A DNA stretch of 60,000 bases from Cryptomeria japonica (lineage: Eukaryota; Streptophyta; Pinopsida; Cupressales; Cupressaceae). The stretch spans positions 688,270,083 through 688,330,082 of the forward strand of contig NC_081412.1 of NCBI RefSeq assembly GCF_030272615.1. The letters are read 5' to 3'. The position numbers and the translations under genes were made by a program. Shown in pieces: positions 11,220 to 21,690 of the stretch. Every line of letters starts with the position of its first letter. Position 1 is the first letter of the stretch. Below the pieces are notes generated by a model. It was not told the DNA's origin. It made no database searches and saw only the letters and a program-made list of their open reading frames with translations.

Positions 11220-12981
11220 TAGGTCTTTAATGGTGCCTTATTTTTTTATCATGCATTTCATTTCAAACAATGATCATTAAACCTTAATGTTCAAGTTTGT
11301 TACGTGTATATTAAGGATGTGTTCAAAATGCAGGTCTATTGATGAACGTTTTTGCATGCACATAGCGAGTACACTCGATATAATTGGAAGGGACGTATTT
11401 TTGCAACACGACTTATTATCATGCATTTGATGAGCTTTACAATTTTTGTTATTAGACAACACTATTTGACAATTTTTTATGATATAATTATTGCATAACC
11501 TTTATGCTCATGAAGGTCTTTTTTGATGATATACAACAGTATCACATTACAATTTTTGCATCAACATAGTGGGTTCTATTGATATAATTCGAAGGGACGT
11601 ATTTTTATGGTATATAATCCCACCTTTTCATTTATTATCATGCATTTTAGTTGAAGTGATTATCATAAATCCTTTATGTTCATCCATGCATTTTATGTGT
11701 AGACTAACAATTCTTAAAAATACAGGTTCATGCTAGATCATTCGTCATTGACGAGACCCTCTCTTGGTGATGGTACATATTCCTTTGTGCATTAATGAGA
11801 TTAAATTGTGGGTGTTGTTGTGTTTATTATCATGAAGATGATTCAAATGCATGTGGCCAGGACACATCTGCAATGGATCAAATTGTCATGACAGATGATC
11901 TATTGAATCAAACATTTGACATTGATAGTCAGGTAAATAGGTTAATGTTGGGCCTTCAACATCAACACCTACTAGTCAAAGTGGTCATCGAACTTTCACT
12001 CAAGTAACCTTGTCTATTTTTATTCATTAATGGTTTATAAAATAAAGTCAGTTAGATTTTTGCAATTGAATAAAATATTCTCTCCATAATGGAGCATGGT
12101 GTTCTCTAGCAGTAGCATCTTTGATGCTTTTGACAGTAGTATGAGTCAGATTAGTAAATTTCTAATTTGATGCTTCCCACAGGGCTTTGCAACTTCAGAT
12201 TGTGAGTGTGCCCCTATTACAAATGAATTGTACTTTAATCGACATAGATGGTCTATGATGGCTTTTTTGTAAGACTATATGGTTTTATTACATATATTGT
12301 ACTTTAATCGACATATAACAATATCCAAGTGGTGGTTGGCATGAGCTTGAATATGGTAAGTTGTATGCATCTTGAAGTTGAATATGATATGTTGTATACA
12401 TCTTGAAGTTGAACTTTGATTAGACTTTGTCAGCATTTGATGAATCATAAATGTCATTTCATTATTAATCTTGTGAGTGTGAGGTGTAGGAATAAATATC
12501 AATTACTTTGAAAGTCATGGATGGTTGTCCTGATATGATAACCACTAGATGGTTGCACCTTATGAAGAAAAGCTGAATAGATAATAACTTAATTGAGAAC
12601 ATCAATTCAAATCCATAATATAGAGGATACTAATAACATATCTTTGTATATTTATTTTTTCTAATAATGAAATAGGTACAACTGTATTGAGATAAAATGA
12701 AGCTTTTCTCTCATATGAAGATGTCCCATTGGCAAATTGGTCTTTATTATAATACATAAGACATAAGTAAAATCAAAACGCTCTCGTCAAATCCTTCTAG
12801 ATTCTATGTTAACTTGTGACTCATTAGTGTATGCTGGGAGAGGGAAGAGTGTGTGGCTTCAGGGTACAGTTTTGAACTTGAACCATATTGCATAAATCTC
12901 AAAGCTTCAACTTGATTATAATTAAAGGTTTCTGATTGTTTACAAAATATCCCTTCATATCCCTTCATGGATGTCACATGT
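11220..12981. other. Transposon interior without a recognised gene
   Basis: A+T-rich sequence downstream of the transposase. Two stretches look like spliced 3' exons because of T-rich tracts ending in AG (AATGCAG before 11334 and AATACAG before 11727), but no frame is convincing. A ~35-bp direct duplication (ATCTTGAAGTTGAA words) lies around 12360-12420, and ATTGTACTTTAATCGACATA occurs twice near 12230 and 12297. Confidence 0.4.
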
Positions 12982-13624
12982 GTAGGGTATGACCTCGAGC
13001 GTTGGATCGAGTGGGGGGGAAAAATAGGAGCATGTGTAGGGTAATAATGCCTAACTGGACATGTTGGAGCCGATGGTTCATCATCGCGATGAGAATAACA
13101 AGAAATCGGCTACACAACAACATTCCATTGAGTGTGACTGATGATTTTTTTGCCAACCAAAAAATTGCTGCCCTAATAAAACTGTAGGGCAACTTGAAAA
13201 ACCGAGATAGGCTTTTGTAGGGACCCCTCTCGTGGCCCCGTAGGTTCAGACGGATCATTTGCAGGTGCCACGGATTTTGACTTAGGGCCTGTCAAAGTTT
13301 GAAAATTTTGAGCACTTAGGGCGCTCAAGGGACGACACCGGTAGGGTATGACCCCGAGCGTTGGATCGAGTGGGGGGGCAAAATAGGAGCATGTGTAGGG
13401 TAATAATGCCTAACTGGACATGTCAGAGCCGATGGTTCATCATTGCGACGAGAAGAATGAGAAATTGGCCACGTGGCAACATTCCATTGAGTGAGACTGA
13501 TGATTTTTTCGGCAACTGAAAAATCACTGCCCTAATAAAACCATAGGGCAACTTGAAAAACCGAGATAGGATTCTATAGGGACCCCTCTCATGGTCCCGT
13601 AGGTTCAGATAGATCATTCACAGG
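12982..13624 (+). repeat. Tandem duplication, unit 359 bp (1.8 copies)
   Basis: GTAGGGTATGACC...GAGCGTTGGATCGAGTGGGGG starts at 12982 and again at 13341. The copies stay closely similar down to GATCATT(T/C)(G/A)CAGGTG. The second copy is cut off at about 13625 by the start of an LTR. An open frame of the same peptide type (RLNLRGHERGPY / YLNLRDHERGPY) reads on the minus strand in each unit, with no known family. Confidence 0.88.
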
Positions 13625-14824
13625 TGTTAGGCCCAATATGGAAAGCTAATGTGCTGAGAGGGGAAGGGTGAATCAGTACTTCAAATCCTTTTCTCAACAA
13701 TATCTTTACTGTTATGTATAAACCAAAAACTATTGTAACATAACATAAAGCTAAAACAAATGAGTAACAATCATACATGATTCACTCCATAACACATATA
13801 TTTTGGTTACGTAGAAACTCTTGGTTAGAGAGAAAAACTGCGATGGGGATGGCACCCACAACTTCACTACTGCAATAATAAAGAGTGCTCGGTTAGAGCT
13901 ACATATTTAGCTATTTCTGATAGCTTACCCTGTTAGGAGTATTAAGATCAGTTAGATCTACCTTACTAAAGGATTTATACAACACTATATAAGTGTAGCA
14001 CCTAGTTAAAGGATTTACAATTTATAGACTTGGTTAGAGTCTTTTACCTTGTTAAAGGTTTCTCTTACAACTTCAAAATATTACAATAAGACTTTACAAA
14101 TATCTGCAACTTTACATCTGAAATGCTGTAGCAGATTCTATGTGCTCAAAATAAGATTACCTTGCCTATAGAATACCTCGGTAACTCATAAAGTAACTTG
14201 GTAAACCCTTCTATTTACTCTGTTCCTCGTCTGTTCTCTGATAACCTTCTTGGTGACCTCTGTGTCTTTGTAACAGTCATAATACTCTGTGATTTTTCAT
14301 GTATCACATAAGTCTTGCTTCATACACATATGCACACACATTTCTCACATTCACATCTATTTCTAACCCTAAATTCATGCTGTATAAATAGACTTCTTAT
14401 GTCGATGATCTGATTCATTGCTTCGATCTTACAAACATGATTTCTCAAATAAATAACCATGCAAAATATTTCATTGGTTAGATGACCTCAAAATTATACA
14501 GAATCTGTATGTGCAATTTCTAATGTGATAACGATTCTGTGTGCCTCAATCTTGTAACACATTTTCATATGTGTGTCCAGGTTCAATGAATCTGGTAACA
14601 CATTTCACTCAATGTATATCAACTCGGTGTATTATCTTTACTGCTCGGTAGACATGAAATAACACTCGGTAGACAGCTTGGTGTATACTGGGCTTTGTGA
14701 CTATTTTCCTTCTGTAACCGACTAGGCTGTTCATACCAACTAAATATTTCGGTAGTGATAACTGACTAGAGTATATAGAATGACTTTGTATATAAAACTA
14801 ATGGCAATTTGATAAGTAGTAACA
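13625..14824 (-). repeat. LTR (about 1.2 kb) of the truncated Copia-type element
   Basis: Both ends are TGTTA/TAACA. Minus-strand position 14824 starts TGTTACTACTT right after the polypurine tract, and the other end is TGTTAGGCCC on the plus strand at 13625. That end coincides with the point where the 359-bp repeat is interrupted. Many CTCGGT / TTGGTTAGAG words recur inside. Confidence 0.7.
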
Positions 14825-14839
14825 ATCTCCCCTTTTGAC
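14825..14839 (-). promoter_or_regulatory. Polypurine tract next to the 3' LTR
   Basis: Reads GTCAAAAGGGGAGAT on the minus strand, immediately before the LTR start TGTTAC. A second, similar tract (CAAAAAGGGGGAG) lies near 15183-15200, just after the coiled-coil ORF. Such tracts prime plus-strand DNA synthesis in LTR retrotransposons. Confidence 0.65.
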
Positions 14840-15208
14840 ATTAGTTGAGATGTTTGACAAAACTACTTTCAAAGTCATTACTCAAAAATCTGTATACTTT
14901 ACAAAATTTGACTAAACATGCAATATATACATTACTCATTGAAATAGTATAATCAAATATACTCCCCTTATCAATATGCTATACAAAACTCTGTAATCAT
15001 TGTTCTTTCCTCTATTCATTGCTCGGTTCACTGCTCTTGGATACTCTGCATATTCTACTCATTCTCTGCTCAGTATACTCCCCCTGTATACTACACTCTG
15101 GTTGTTTGATACTTTGAATACTATACACTTTCCCTGTGGACTTTGATGCTATATATACTCTTGATGATATACTCTGATATACTCCCCCTTTTTGACAAAC
15201 ATCAAAAT

Positions 15209-16333
15209 TTAGTTACCATTGGGAGGTGGCAACTGATCAAAAATGGATTTGTACTTTGTCTTGGCTTTGGTGAGAGCGACAAAGAGTGCATCCTTGACAC
15301 TGTCCATTAAAGAATTCTGTGCATTAATATCAGCCAATAATGAAATTAAGCCATCTAAAGTGCTTCCCTCTTTTGTAGTAGAGAGATAAGTGGCTCGGTT
15401 TAGCTTTTCTTGAACATATGAAAGATGAGGAAGGAATAATGTTTGAAGTGTCATTATGTCCATCCTGATCTTGTGTTCTTCATTCCTCAGTTCCAATTGT
15501 TGAGCCATGAGCTGTTGTAGCTTAGTATAAAAACTCTGAACTGAATTGGGCTCGGGGGTCAACTTATTTGAGAGATCGGTGATCTCTTTCTCAATTGCTT
15601 TTGTTTTATTCTTAATGTCCTTAAGAAATAAAGAAAATGTGCAGAGTTTCTGAAATAATGAAAGAATGTGCTTGAGTTGAGGGGACAACTCAACAATAAA
15701 TTTGACAAGTTTTACCTTGCCAACAACAATGGATTTCTGTACTTCCTCTATCATTTTAGTAGTTAGCTCCTTGTCTTTTAGTTTGCTCAAGTATTCGAAT
15801 GCATCTACTCCAGATGTCTCAATCTGATTTAGGAGTTCATCCAATTGAATATGGATGGCTGCATCGGTTGATACTGTAGCTGAAGGTAGCATATCTGATA
15901 GTAAGGTCTTTACCTTCTGAAGTACTTTATTCTTCTTTTGTATGGCCAGTTGCTTCTCCTGTTCGGCCTTTGCTTTGCACAGTTCACCGAATTTAGTGAG
16001 TGCTTTCCCTTTCAATTTGGAGATGTCTACATTGGGCAACACTATCAGTTTTGATAAATCAATTTTGAAACTATGCTTTTTCAACTTCTTTTCTTTACCT
16101 TTCACTGGGTGAACCACTACAATAGCTTGAGAGGCTTGAGGACCCTCAGTAGGTTGCTTGGTAGAGACAACACTTTTGTCGGTTTCTTTAGCCTTGATAG
16201 TGTCCTTCAATATCTCGGTTCTTAGTGTCTCAGCTGTAAGATTTTCCGTGCTAGAAGGTGCTTGAGAGGTTTGTTCTTGTGAAGTACCTTCTGCTATAGA
16301 CTTTTGACCTTCGATGCCTTCACCTATATTCAT
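15209..16333 (-). CDS. Coiled-coil, lysine-rich 3' accessory ORF of a Copia-type element
   Basis: An uninterrupted frame of 374 codons from the ATG at 16333; a TGA lies directly upstream in frame, so this start may be accidental after truncation. The first ~100 residues are Ser/Thr/Gln/Glu-rich and look disordered. A basic block KGKEKKLKKHSFKIDLSKL follows, then long helical segments with heptad spacing (residues ~130-330). There is no signal peptide or membrane segment. It lies just before the polypurine tracts and LTR, the place where SIRE/Maximus-type Copia elements carry an envelope-like or coiled-coil ORF. It contrasts with its neighbours in having no stop codons. Function unknown. Confidence 0.55.
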   Translation of the reverse strand: MNIGEGIEGQKSIAEGTSQEQTSQAPSSTENLTAETLRTEILKDTIKAKETDKSVVSTKQPTEGPQASQAIVVVHPVKGKEKKLKKHSFKIDLSKLIVLPNVDISKLKGKALTKFGELCKAKAEQEKQLAIQKKNKVLQKVKTLLSDMLPSATVSTDAAIHIQLDELLNQIETSGVDAFEYLSKLKDKELTTKMIEEVQKSIVVGKVKLVKFIVELSPQLKHILSLFQKLCTFSLFLKDIKNKTKAIEKEITDLSNKLTPEPNSVQSFYTKLQQLMAQQLELRNEEHKIRMDIMTLQTLFLPHLSYVQEKLNRATYLSTTKEGSTLDGLISLLADINAQNSLMDSVKDALFVALTKAKTKYKSIFDQLPPPNGN

Positions 16334-16357
16334 TCAATCATATTTGCATTCAATTAC

Positions 16358-17741
16358 CTTTCCCTTGTCTCCAACTGTACTACCAGATCCTAAATCACAC
16401 TACCCCGCACTCGTGCTTCTTGTGCCCTACAAGAGTAAAATAAGATATACATGCAAGTTACTACATAATCTAATTAATACCAATATAAATGATGAGCATG
16501 TATGTACAATAAAATACAAACGACTAGGTGCAATAATATATGTACCGTCAAGCTATCAAGGCCAAATGAAATGGCCGACAAGGTGCCCTCCTAAATCTGT
16601 CTCAACTCATCCTCGGTCATCAACTATTAAATAGACCATGAAAATAAAAATTAGTACTTAATATTATCTAATTTATAAATATTTAATTAAAATATAACAT
16701 GAAATGTGAAAATACAAATCTTACCACTACATCATCAATGTATGATGACGGTGCCTCCTCGCCTCTAGCATGTGAGGACTCCCTAGGGTATCCTCCAGTC
16801 TGTGTAATAACATCTGGTGCATCATGCATCTCATACACCTCATAATCTGCACTGTCCACAGGAGGATCGGCGGGTTGTCCAACTGGACTCAAGCATATGT
16901 GCCCACACATGACACAACTATGGGGCACGCATATGTGTGGAGCTGAGGATGACATGTCAATGCCCCCAGATGCACCGCTACCATCAAGAGTAGGTTGAGC
17001 TACTAACGTAGCCTGAGAAACCAAAAGGCTACTTAAAGAGTGAATAGCCGATATGGTCTGTGAAGCTGCCTCACAAATGATATCAGGATGCTGCACTGCA
17101 AGTGGGGGATCAACAGGAGGAGGGGGGACATACGGGCCGTGAACTACTCTGACTACCCCAGGTCTATTTTGGGGCATACCTAAACCTACACCCTGGAAAG
17201 GTTGGATGTCAAAGTAGTTCACATGTTTGTGTAAAACAAACTCAGCATACAATTTTTTTATGAAATAGAAGGGGATATCAAGATTGTTGTTGGGTGGTTT
17301 GTCGAAAACCATCCACCAACGATCCCAAAAAAATTTCACAATCCCATCATTTGTGCACCATTTAATAGAAAGTTTTGTCTTTTTGGGATCTACGGGCTGA
17401 CCAGTACGGGGATTGACAAACAATGAGGCGATTTCGGCTTTGGATATCTCAAGATCCTTGATATCCTTATACGACAAGCCATCTGCATATTTTTCCCTCA
17501 TAGAATCTCGCCACAAAAGGGCAGGATCGTGCTCCTCAATCATGGTTTCCATACTTTTTATGATCGACGTGAGAGGATCAAACATTGGGTTTAGACGAGG
17601 GATCCTACAATATACTTCTGCAATCCCCCTTAATTCATTCAAATTTTCTGCAATCAAATCCTAAATTGAGGGGGGGTTTGGCAAATGAGGGTTTGGTTGT
17701 TGCAATTGTGGTTGGTTAGTTTTTTCATTGTTATCCCCCAT
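16358..17741 (-). pseudogene. Three-exon gene of unknown function inside the DNA transposon
   Basis: The start is the ATG at 17741 (MGDNNEKTNQPQLQQPN), longer than the plain ORF because one TAG (about 17661-17663) interrupts the N-terminus. Exon 1 is 17741-16725, exon 2 is 16623-16546 and exon 3 is 16426-16358. Each is a multiple of three, each junction is phase 0, and introns begin GTAAG or GTACA and end TAATAG or TTGTAG. A third intron begins at 16357 (GTAATT) but is lost at the Copia-type remnant. About 388 codons, with in-frame TAGs in exons 1, 2 and 3. The central part (CRIPRLNPMFDPLTSII, WDRWWMVFDKPPNN) is globular, then a Pro-rich linker (PYVPPPPVDPP) and Cys/His residues (CVPHSCVMCGHIC) follow. 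No family recognised. It converges on the transposase, so it may be the element's second protein. Confidence 0.6.
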
Positions 17742-17807
17742 TTTTAATCTAATTGAATGTAAACAATTAAATTTAGTTAACAAATTTAAACAATTAGGTA
17801 TTTGATT

Positions 17808-17875
17808 TAAAAAAACCTAGTTTTCATTAAAAAAACCTAGTTTTCATTAAAAAAAACATATTTTCAATGAAAAAT
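17808..17875 (+). repeat. ~23-bp tandem repeat, three imperfect copies
   Basis: AAAAAACCTAGTTTTCATT occurs twice in succession, followed by a diverged third copy (AAAAAACATATTTTCAATG). It lies upstream of the start codon of the convergent transposon gene. Confidence 0.8.
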
Positions 17876-18117
17876 CAAATAAACATTAACAAAAAATACA
17901 AAAAATGAATGAAAATGATTCAAAACGATAAAATTCTTACCTCTGAATCTATTTTTAGCAATTTTTTGTCAGATGGAGTGGATATCGGATGGAGTGGATA
18001 TCAGATTTTGATGAAATCGTGCGGCCCGTGAGTTAAAAATGACTCACAGGCTGTCACTGTCGAAATATAAAAGTCTCAGAAAATTGGATATCCGATATAC
18101 TTAAATTATTTTTAAAT

Positions 18118-18350
18118 AACATATATAATATAATAATATATTATTATATATAATACGTATTGTATTGTATTGTATTATATTATATTATATTATATATAAT
18201 ATAATATAATATAATATTGTATTATATAATATATTATTATATTATAATATACTATAATATAATATAATAATATATTATATTATATGTATTATATAATATA
18301 ATAATAGATTATATATTATATAATATGTAACATATAATATATTTTTTAAA
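18118..18350. repeat. AT-only microsatellite (TATAATA / ATATT)
   Basis: About 230 bp made almost only of A and T in TATAATATAATA-type words with many local palindromes. Confidence 0.92.
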
Positions 18351-18492
18351 CTAAAATTACAAATAAAAATCGGATATCCGATTTTATCGAATATCCGATT
18401 TGCATAGGTAATTACCAGGCCAAGCAAAAAGTCAACATGGATTTTCACGTTTTTAGGCGAGTGAGGAAGGCTATTTTTTTCACATCGCCACT

Positions 18493-18522
18493 TTTTGGCC
18501 CCCCTTGATCCTGCACTAACCC
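18493..18522 (-). repeat. Right terminal inverted repeat of the DNA transposon
   Basis: Reverse complement begins GGGTTAGTGCAGGATCAAGG and pairs with 5484-5513. An open frame on the minus strand runs through it from the LINE and adds spurious residues (VQDQGGPKSG). Confidence 0.78.
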
Positions 18523-18526
18523 AGTA
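18523..18526. repeat. Right target-site duplication of the DNA transposon (AGTA)
   Basis: Matches AGTA at 5480-5483. Confidence 0.7.
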
Positions 18527-20018
18527 GCATTAAGTTCCAATAAGATAATCCTAGCCCCAAAAAATTCTTGCACTCCTTTAACCACATCACATTTGAGAGT
18601 GTTCAAAAAGGATTGAAAGAAGAACAACGGGAACCCATCCGGACCCAGGGCTTTATTGCCATCAAAGGAGAAAACTGCTTTCTTAACTTCCTCCTTAGAG
18701 GGAATGGCCACCAAATCCTTGATATGAACATCATTAATGATGGAAGGAATGGTCTCTAAGAGGGCCCTCTGAGAAGGATCATCCAGACCACAATCCGCTG
18801 AGAAAAGAGATTTGAAAAAAATCTTGGCTTCATTCCCAATCTCATCATCCTTCGTAGTTTCAATACCACCAATTATTAACTTAGAGATCATATTAGCAGC
18901 CTTATGTTTCATAGTAGTCATATGGAAGAACTTGGTATTTCTGTCCCCAACTTTAAGCCAAAGAGATCTGGACCGTTGTTTCCAAAAAATTTCTTCTCTT
19001 CTGATAATCTTATGATACTTAACAAGCACTTCATTTTCCTCCCTGATTGACACTTCATTATATCCGCTGGTTTGGATTTTATCCTATATTTCCTTTAGCT
19101 CAAGCTGGGTTTTGGACTTGGCAACAAATATATCCCCAAAAACTTCCTTGTTCCATTTCTTTATATTATCTTTCACATGCCCTAATTTTTTCACCATTCT
19201 ATACATCACGGTACCTTTGACATCAATAGACCACCACTTCTCAATGGCCTTCTCAAGGTTAGGATGGTCCAACCACATCCTTTCAAATCTAAATGGAAAG
19301 TTTCTTTTAACACTTATATTCTCTACCACAAAAACCACAGGAAAGTGGTCAGAACCAATCCGAGAAATAGCTGATAGGGAGAATAGATAATGGTTAAACC
19401 AGTCATTAGAGATAAGAGCCTTGTCAAGTCTGACTTGAATAAGATCTTCCCTTGCCCTTCGGTTGGTCCAAGTAAAATTGGCACCTTGGAGATCAATATC
19501 ATGTAGACCCTGGTTATTAATAAAGTTCAACATATCCATTCTACTTTCTAACTGAGAGGGGACACATCCAAAGTTATCTTTGTCATGGAGAGGGGTGTTG
19601 AAGTCCCCCATAACCATCCACGTTTCATCCTTAAAAAGAGACCAAATAGCCTCCAACTTCTTCCATAATTTACATCTACCAAGTCTATTATTAGGGTCAT
19701 AAATATTAGTCAGGAGCCAAGAGGTACCATACCCTATATGATGAAACCTAATAAAGGCCAGATTGCTATCTTGCTTAACAGGCACCCCAGTAACACGCCT
19801 TAGATTCCAGAAAATGGCAATGCCCCCAAAAGCCCCATCTGAGCTACCTCCTAAGACTCCCCCATCCTTAAAAGATTAATCTTCTCAACTTTCTCTTTAG
19901 TCATTTTAGTTTCTTGGATAAGAACAATGTCCGGTTTATGCTCTCTAACTAAATTTCAAAGAACATCCTATTTATATGGACTATTCAATCCACATATATT
20001 CCATGAAACAATTTTCAT
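18523..20018 (-). pseudogene. LINE ORF2, 5' half: AP-like endonuclease and start of reverse transcriptase
   Basis: Translation begins at the ATG at 20018 (MKIVSWNICGLNSPYK). Endonuclease landmarks follow in order: SWNICG, LIQETK, WMVMGDFNTPLHDKDNFG near 19600, RIRLDKAL-like VRLDKALIS, and the catalytic RIGSDHFPVV near 19350. A linker with WLKVGDRNTKFFH leads to the RT N-terminus (NKALGPDGFPLFFFQ). The gene is cut at LELNAT by the DNA transposon and resumes at 5483. Stops after SPYK and DVL and a frameshift near 19860 disable the N-terminus. The ATG overlaps the ORF1 stop as ATGA (20018-20015), a layout that suggests termination-reinitiation. The enzyme would nick the target DNA for target-primed reverse transcription. 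Confidence 0.88.
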
Positions 20019-21690
20019 TTTCTTTGTAGGGAACATACCTCAAGGATGGTCATCTGAGTACCATCCGCTATATTCTTGCTTGCCTCTTGATATTTGATCT
20101 GTCTTGCTGATTTTCTTCCAAGAGGAGAGGGGATAAAACCCCTATAAGCTTTAGTTTGATTTCTTGTCTTGACTGGAGTAGCCTGAGGGGTGGATTTCGG
20201 CCCCCTTTTTCCAACTTTTTTTCGTTCCACAACTTCGTTATTCTAGATACCTTCCTCTTGGATGTTCTGGGTGATTGTCTTCTACTTGACATCATCATCC
20301 TCAACCCACTTAGCACTTATATTAAGCAGTGAGATAGTTGGGGACTGCTAGAAGGTAGATTTCACCATATCCATTGATTGTTGTGTTTCTGATGACGAGA
20401 TCCCTCCAAGGATCAAATACCTCTGGGCTTCCTCATAGTCGGATCTAGGGCCATCTCTATTAATGTTTTCCATAATGCAATTTGAATCTGCTTCCTCCTT
20501 GGTATGTAACACCACCTGTATTTCTCCATCTTCCAGGTTATCACTTCGTTGATCCTCCTGATTGGTGTTTTGTCATTCTCTCTCGTCTTTGCCTCTTTGA
20601 TCTTCTTTCCCTTCTTCAATTATTTGGTTTTCTAGGTTTTCCACATTAATGTTCCTCTGTTGCTCGGAGGTGTTAGGGATGATAACACTTTGGGCTTCTT
20701 CTACCATTTTTTATTTTTCAACAATCTTTGGTTGCTTAGTAGGTGTTTTGGCTCTCCATAGCATTGTCTTATCTTTCTTCTCTTTCTCCTTGACGACCTG
20801 TAGAGGGCATTTTCTAGCAGTATGCCCTAATTTTTTACAGTGAAAACATGCAAAAGGGACACTTTTGTATTCCATAGGTTGGACCCACTTCCCCAATTTG
20901 GAGTTAATCTCGATAGATAAGGGCATATCCATGCCTTGCATCACTCCCACACAAATCCTTGCAAAGGTAAGCCTTCTTCTAGCTGTTGTGATAGGATCCA
21001 TAGATAAGAGTTCCCCAAAGGAACTAGCAATTCCTTTAAAAACATCTTCAACCCATAACTCCAAAGGAAGGCCTGGTAATCTGAGCCAAACAGGAGCTTG
21101 TACAAAAAAGGATTCATTTAGGTCCATCTTAGGCGACCACTTTTGCAGTGCAAGCATAGAATTTCCAATCAACCAAGGACCATCACAAAGAACCCTCGAC
21201 ATGTCTTCCTCACATGAAAAAGCCATCGACAACGCACCTTTGGACATAGCAATGATCTCCACTTGACCTTTAAGGGCCCATTTATGTTTAGCAAATGCCC
21301 TAACAATATCAATATTCGGCCTTGGGCCCAAAATTTTTCCAACCAGTCATTGCCTTAAGGTTACTGTTATGCTCAATCACTTGATCTAGAACTTCAATAG
21401 AAAATATACCCTTTCCTGGATCTAAGATATTATGAATTGGATGGATTGAGGACTTTCTAGTCGATTTGACACCAAATAGAGATGTCCACGACTGACCACT
21501 GACCCTTCGAATAGTCCCTGCCTTGGGCTCTCTCCAGCACGTGATTCTCCATTTCCCCCATCAGGATCGAGAGGCTTGTCGCCAGCTTGTGGGTCCCCAT
21601 CCCTCGAGTCCTTTCCATTCAGTTCAGAGGAATAAGCGCAGTCCCGAGATCCATCCTTTCTGCCCTCCCCTGGTTCGCATGTCCATTACA
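20015..21690 (-). pseudogene. LINE ORF1: DUF4283-like, CCHC zinc knuckle, basic tail
   Basis: This is the RNA-binding, gag-like protein of plant L1 elements. The best-preserved piece (21331-20711) shows a DUF4283-type fold (MSKGALSMAFSCEEDMSRVL, GPWLIGNSMLALQKW, WLRLPGLPLELW) and a CCHC knuckle CFHCKKLGHTARKC near 20830. Upstream, SWTSLFGVKSTRKSS and ILDPGKGIFSIEVLDQVIEH (about 21490-21370) belong to the same protein but need a frame change near 21345. A Lys/Arg-rich tail ends at the TGA at 20017-20015, overlapping the ORF2 start. The first residues are uncertain because no good ATG remains in the leading frame. Confidence 0.75.

Larger units (their letters stand above)
13625..16335 (-). mobile_element. 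Truncated Copia-type element: 3' end with accessory ORF and one LTR
   Basis: On the minus strand a coiled-coil ORF is followed by a G-rich polypurine tract (GTCAAAAGGGGAGAT) and then directly by an LTR beginning TGTTAC and ending CCTAACA. No second LTR, integrase or reverse transcriptase is present. The upstream edge falls at about 16335, inside a putative intron of the transposon's own gene. Multiple GGGGGAG-type tracts followed by a long LTR are typical of plant Copia elements that carry an extra 3' ORF (SIRE/Maximus-like). That lineage label is inference. Confidence 0.6.
17742..18492. other. Right subterminal region of the DNA transposon
   Basis: No gene. It holds ~23-bp repeats, an AT microsatellite and several ATATCCGATT-type words (around 17968-17990, 18075-18095 and 18368-18400) that also occur near the left half of the element. 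Confidence 0.6.
5484..18522. mobile_element. 13-kb DNA transposon with TIRs, 4-bp TSD and a DFAENY/HGKG-type transposase
   Basis: The element interrupts the LINE RT. Its ends are imperfect inverted repeats: GGGTATGTGCAGGATCATGG on the left and, reverse-complemented, GGGTTAGTGCAGGATCAAGG on the right. It has a 4-bp AGTA duplication. It holds a plus-strand transposase pseudogene (8317-11219) and a convergent three-exon gene (16358-17741). Several secondary structures or insertions lie between them: a foldback region, a 359-bp duplication and a Copia-type 3' end. Short ATATCCGATT-like words recur near both ends. The 4-bp duplication and the transposase motifs make me think of Sola-like superfamilies, but this assignment is from memory and tentative. 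The boundaries are well supported by the reconstructed empty site. Confidence 0.82.

Noticed and set aside
18118-18350. Origin or matrix-attachment region
   Set aside because: Only AT richness supports it; it is described as a microsatellite.
18445-18522. Continuation of the LINE RT frame through VQDQGGPKSG
   Set aside because: These residues come from reading into the transposon's right TIR; the true continuation is at 5483.
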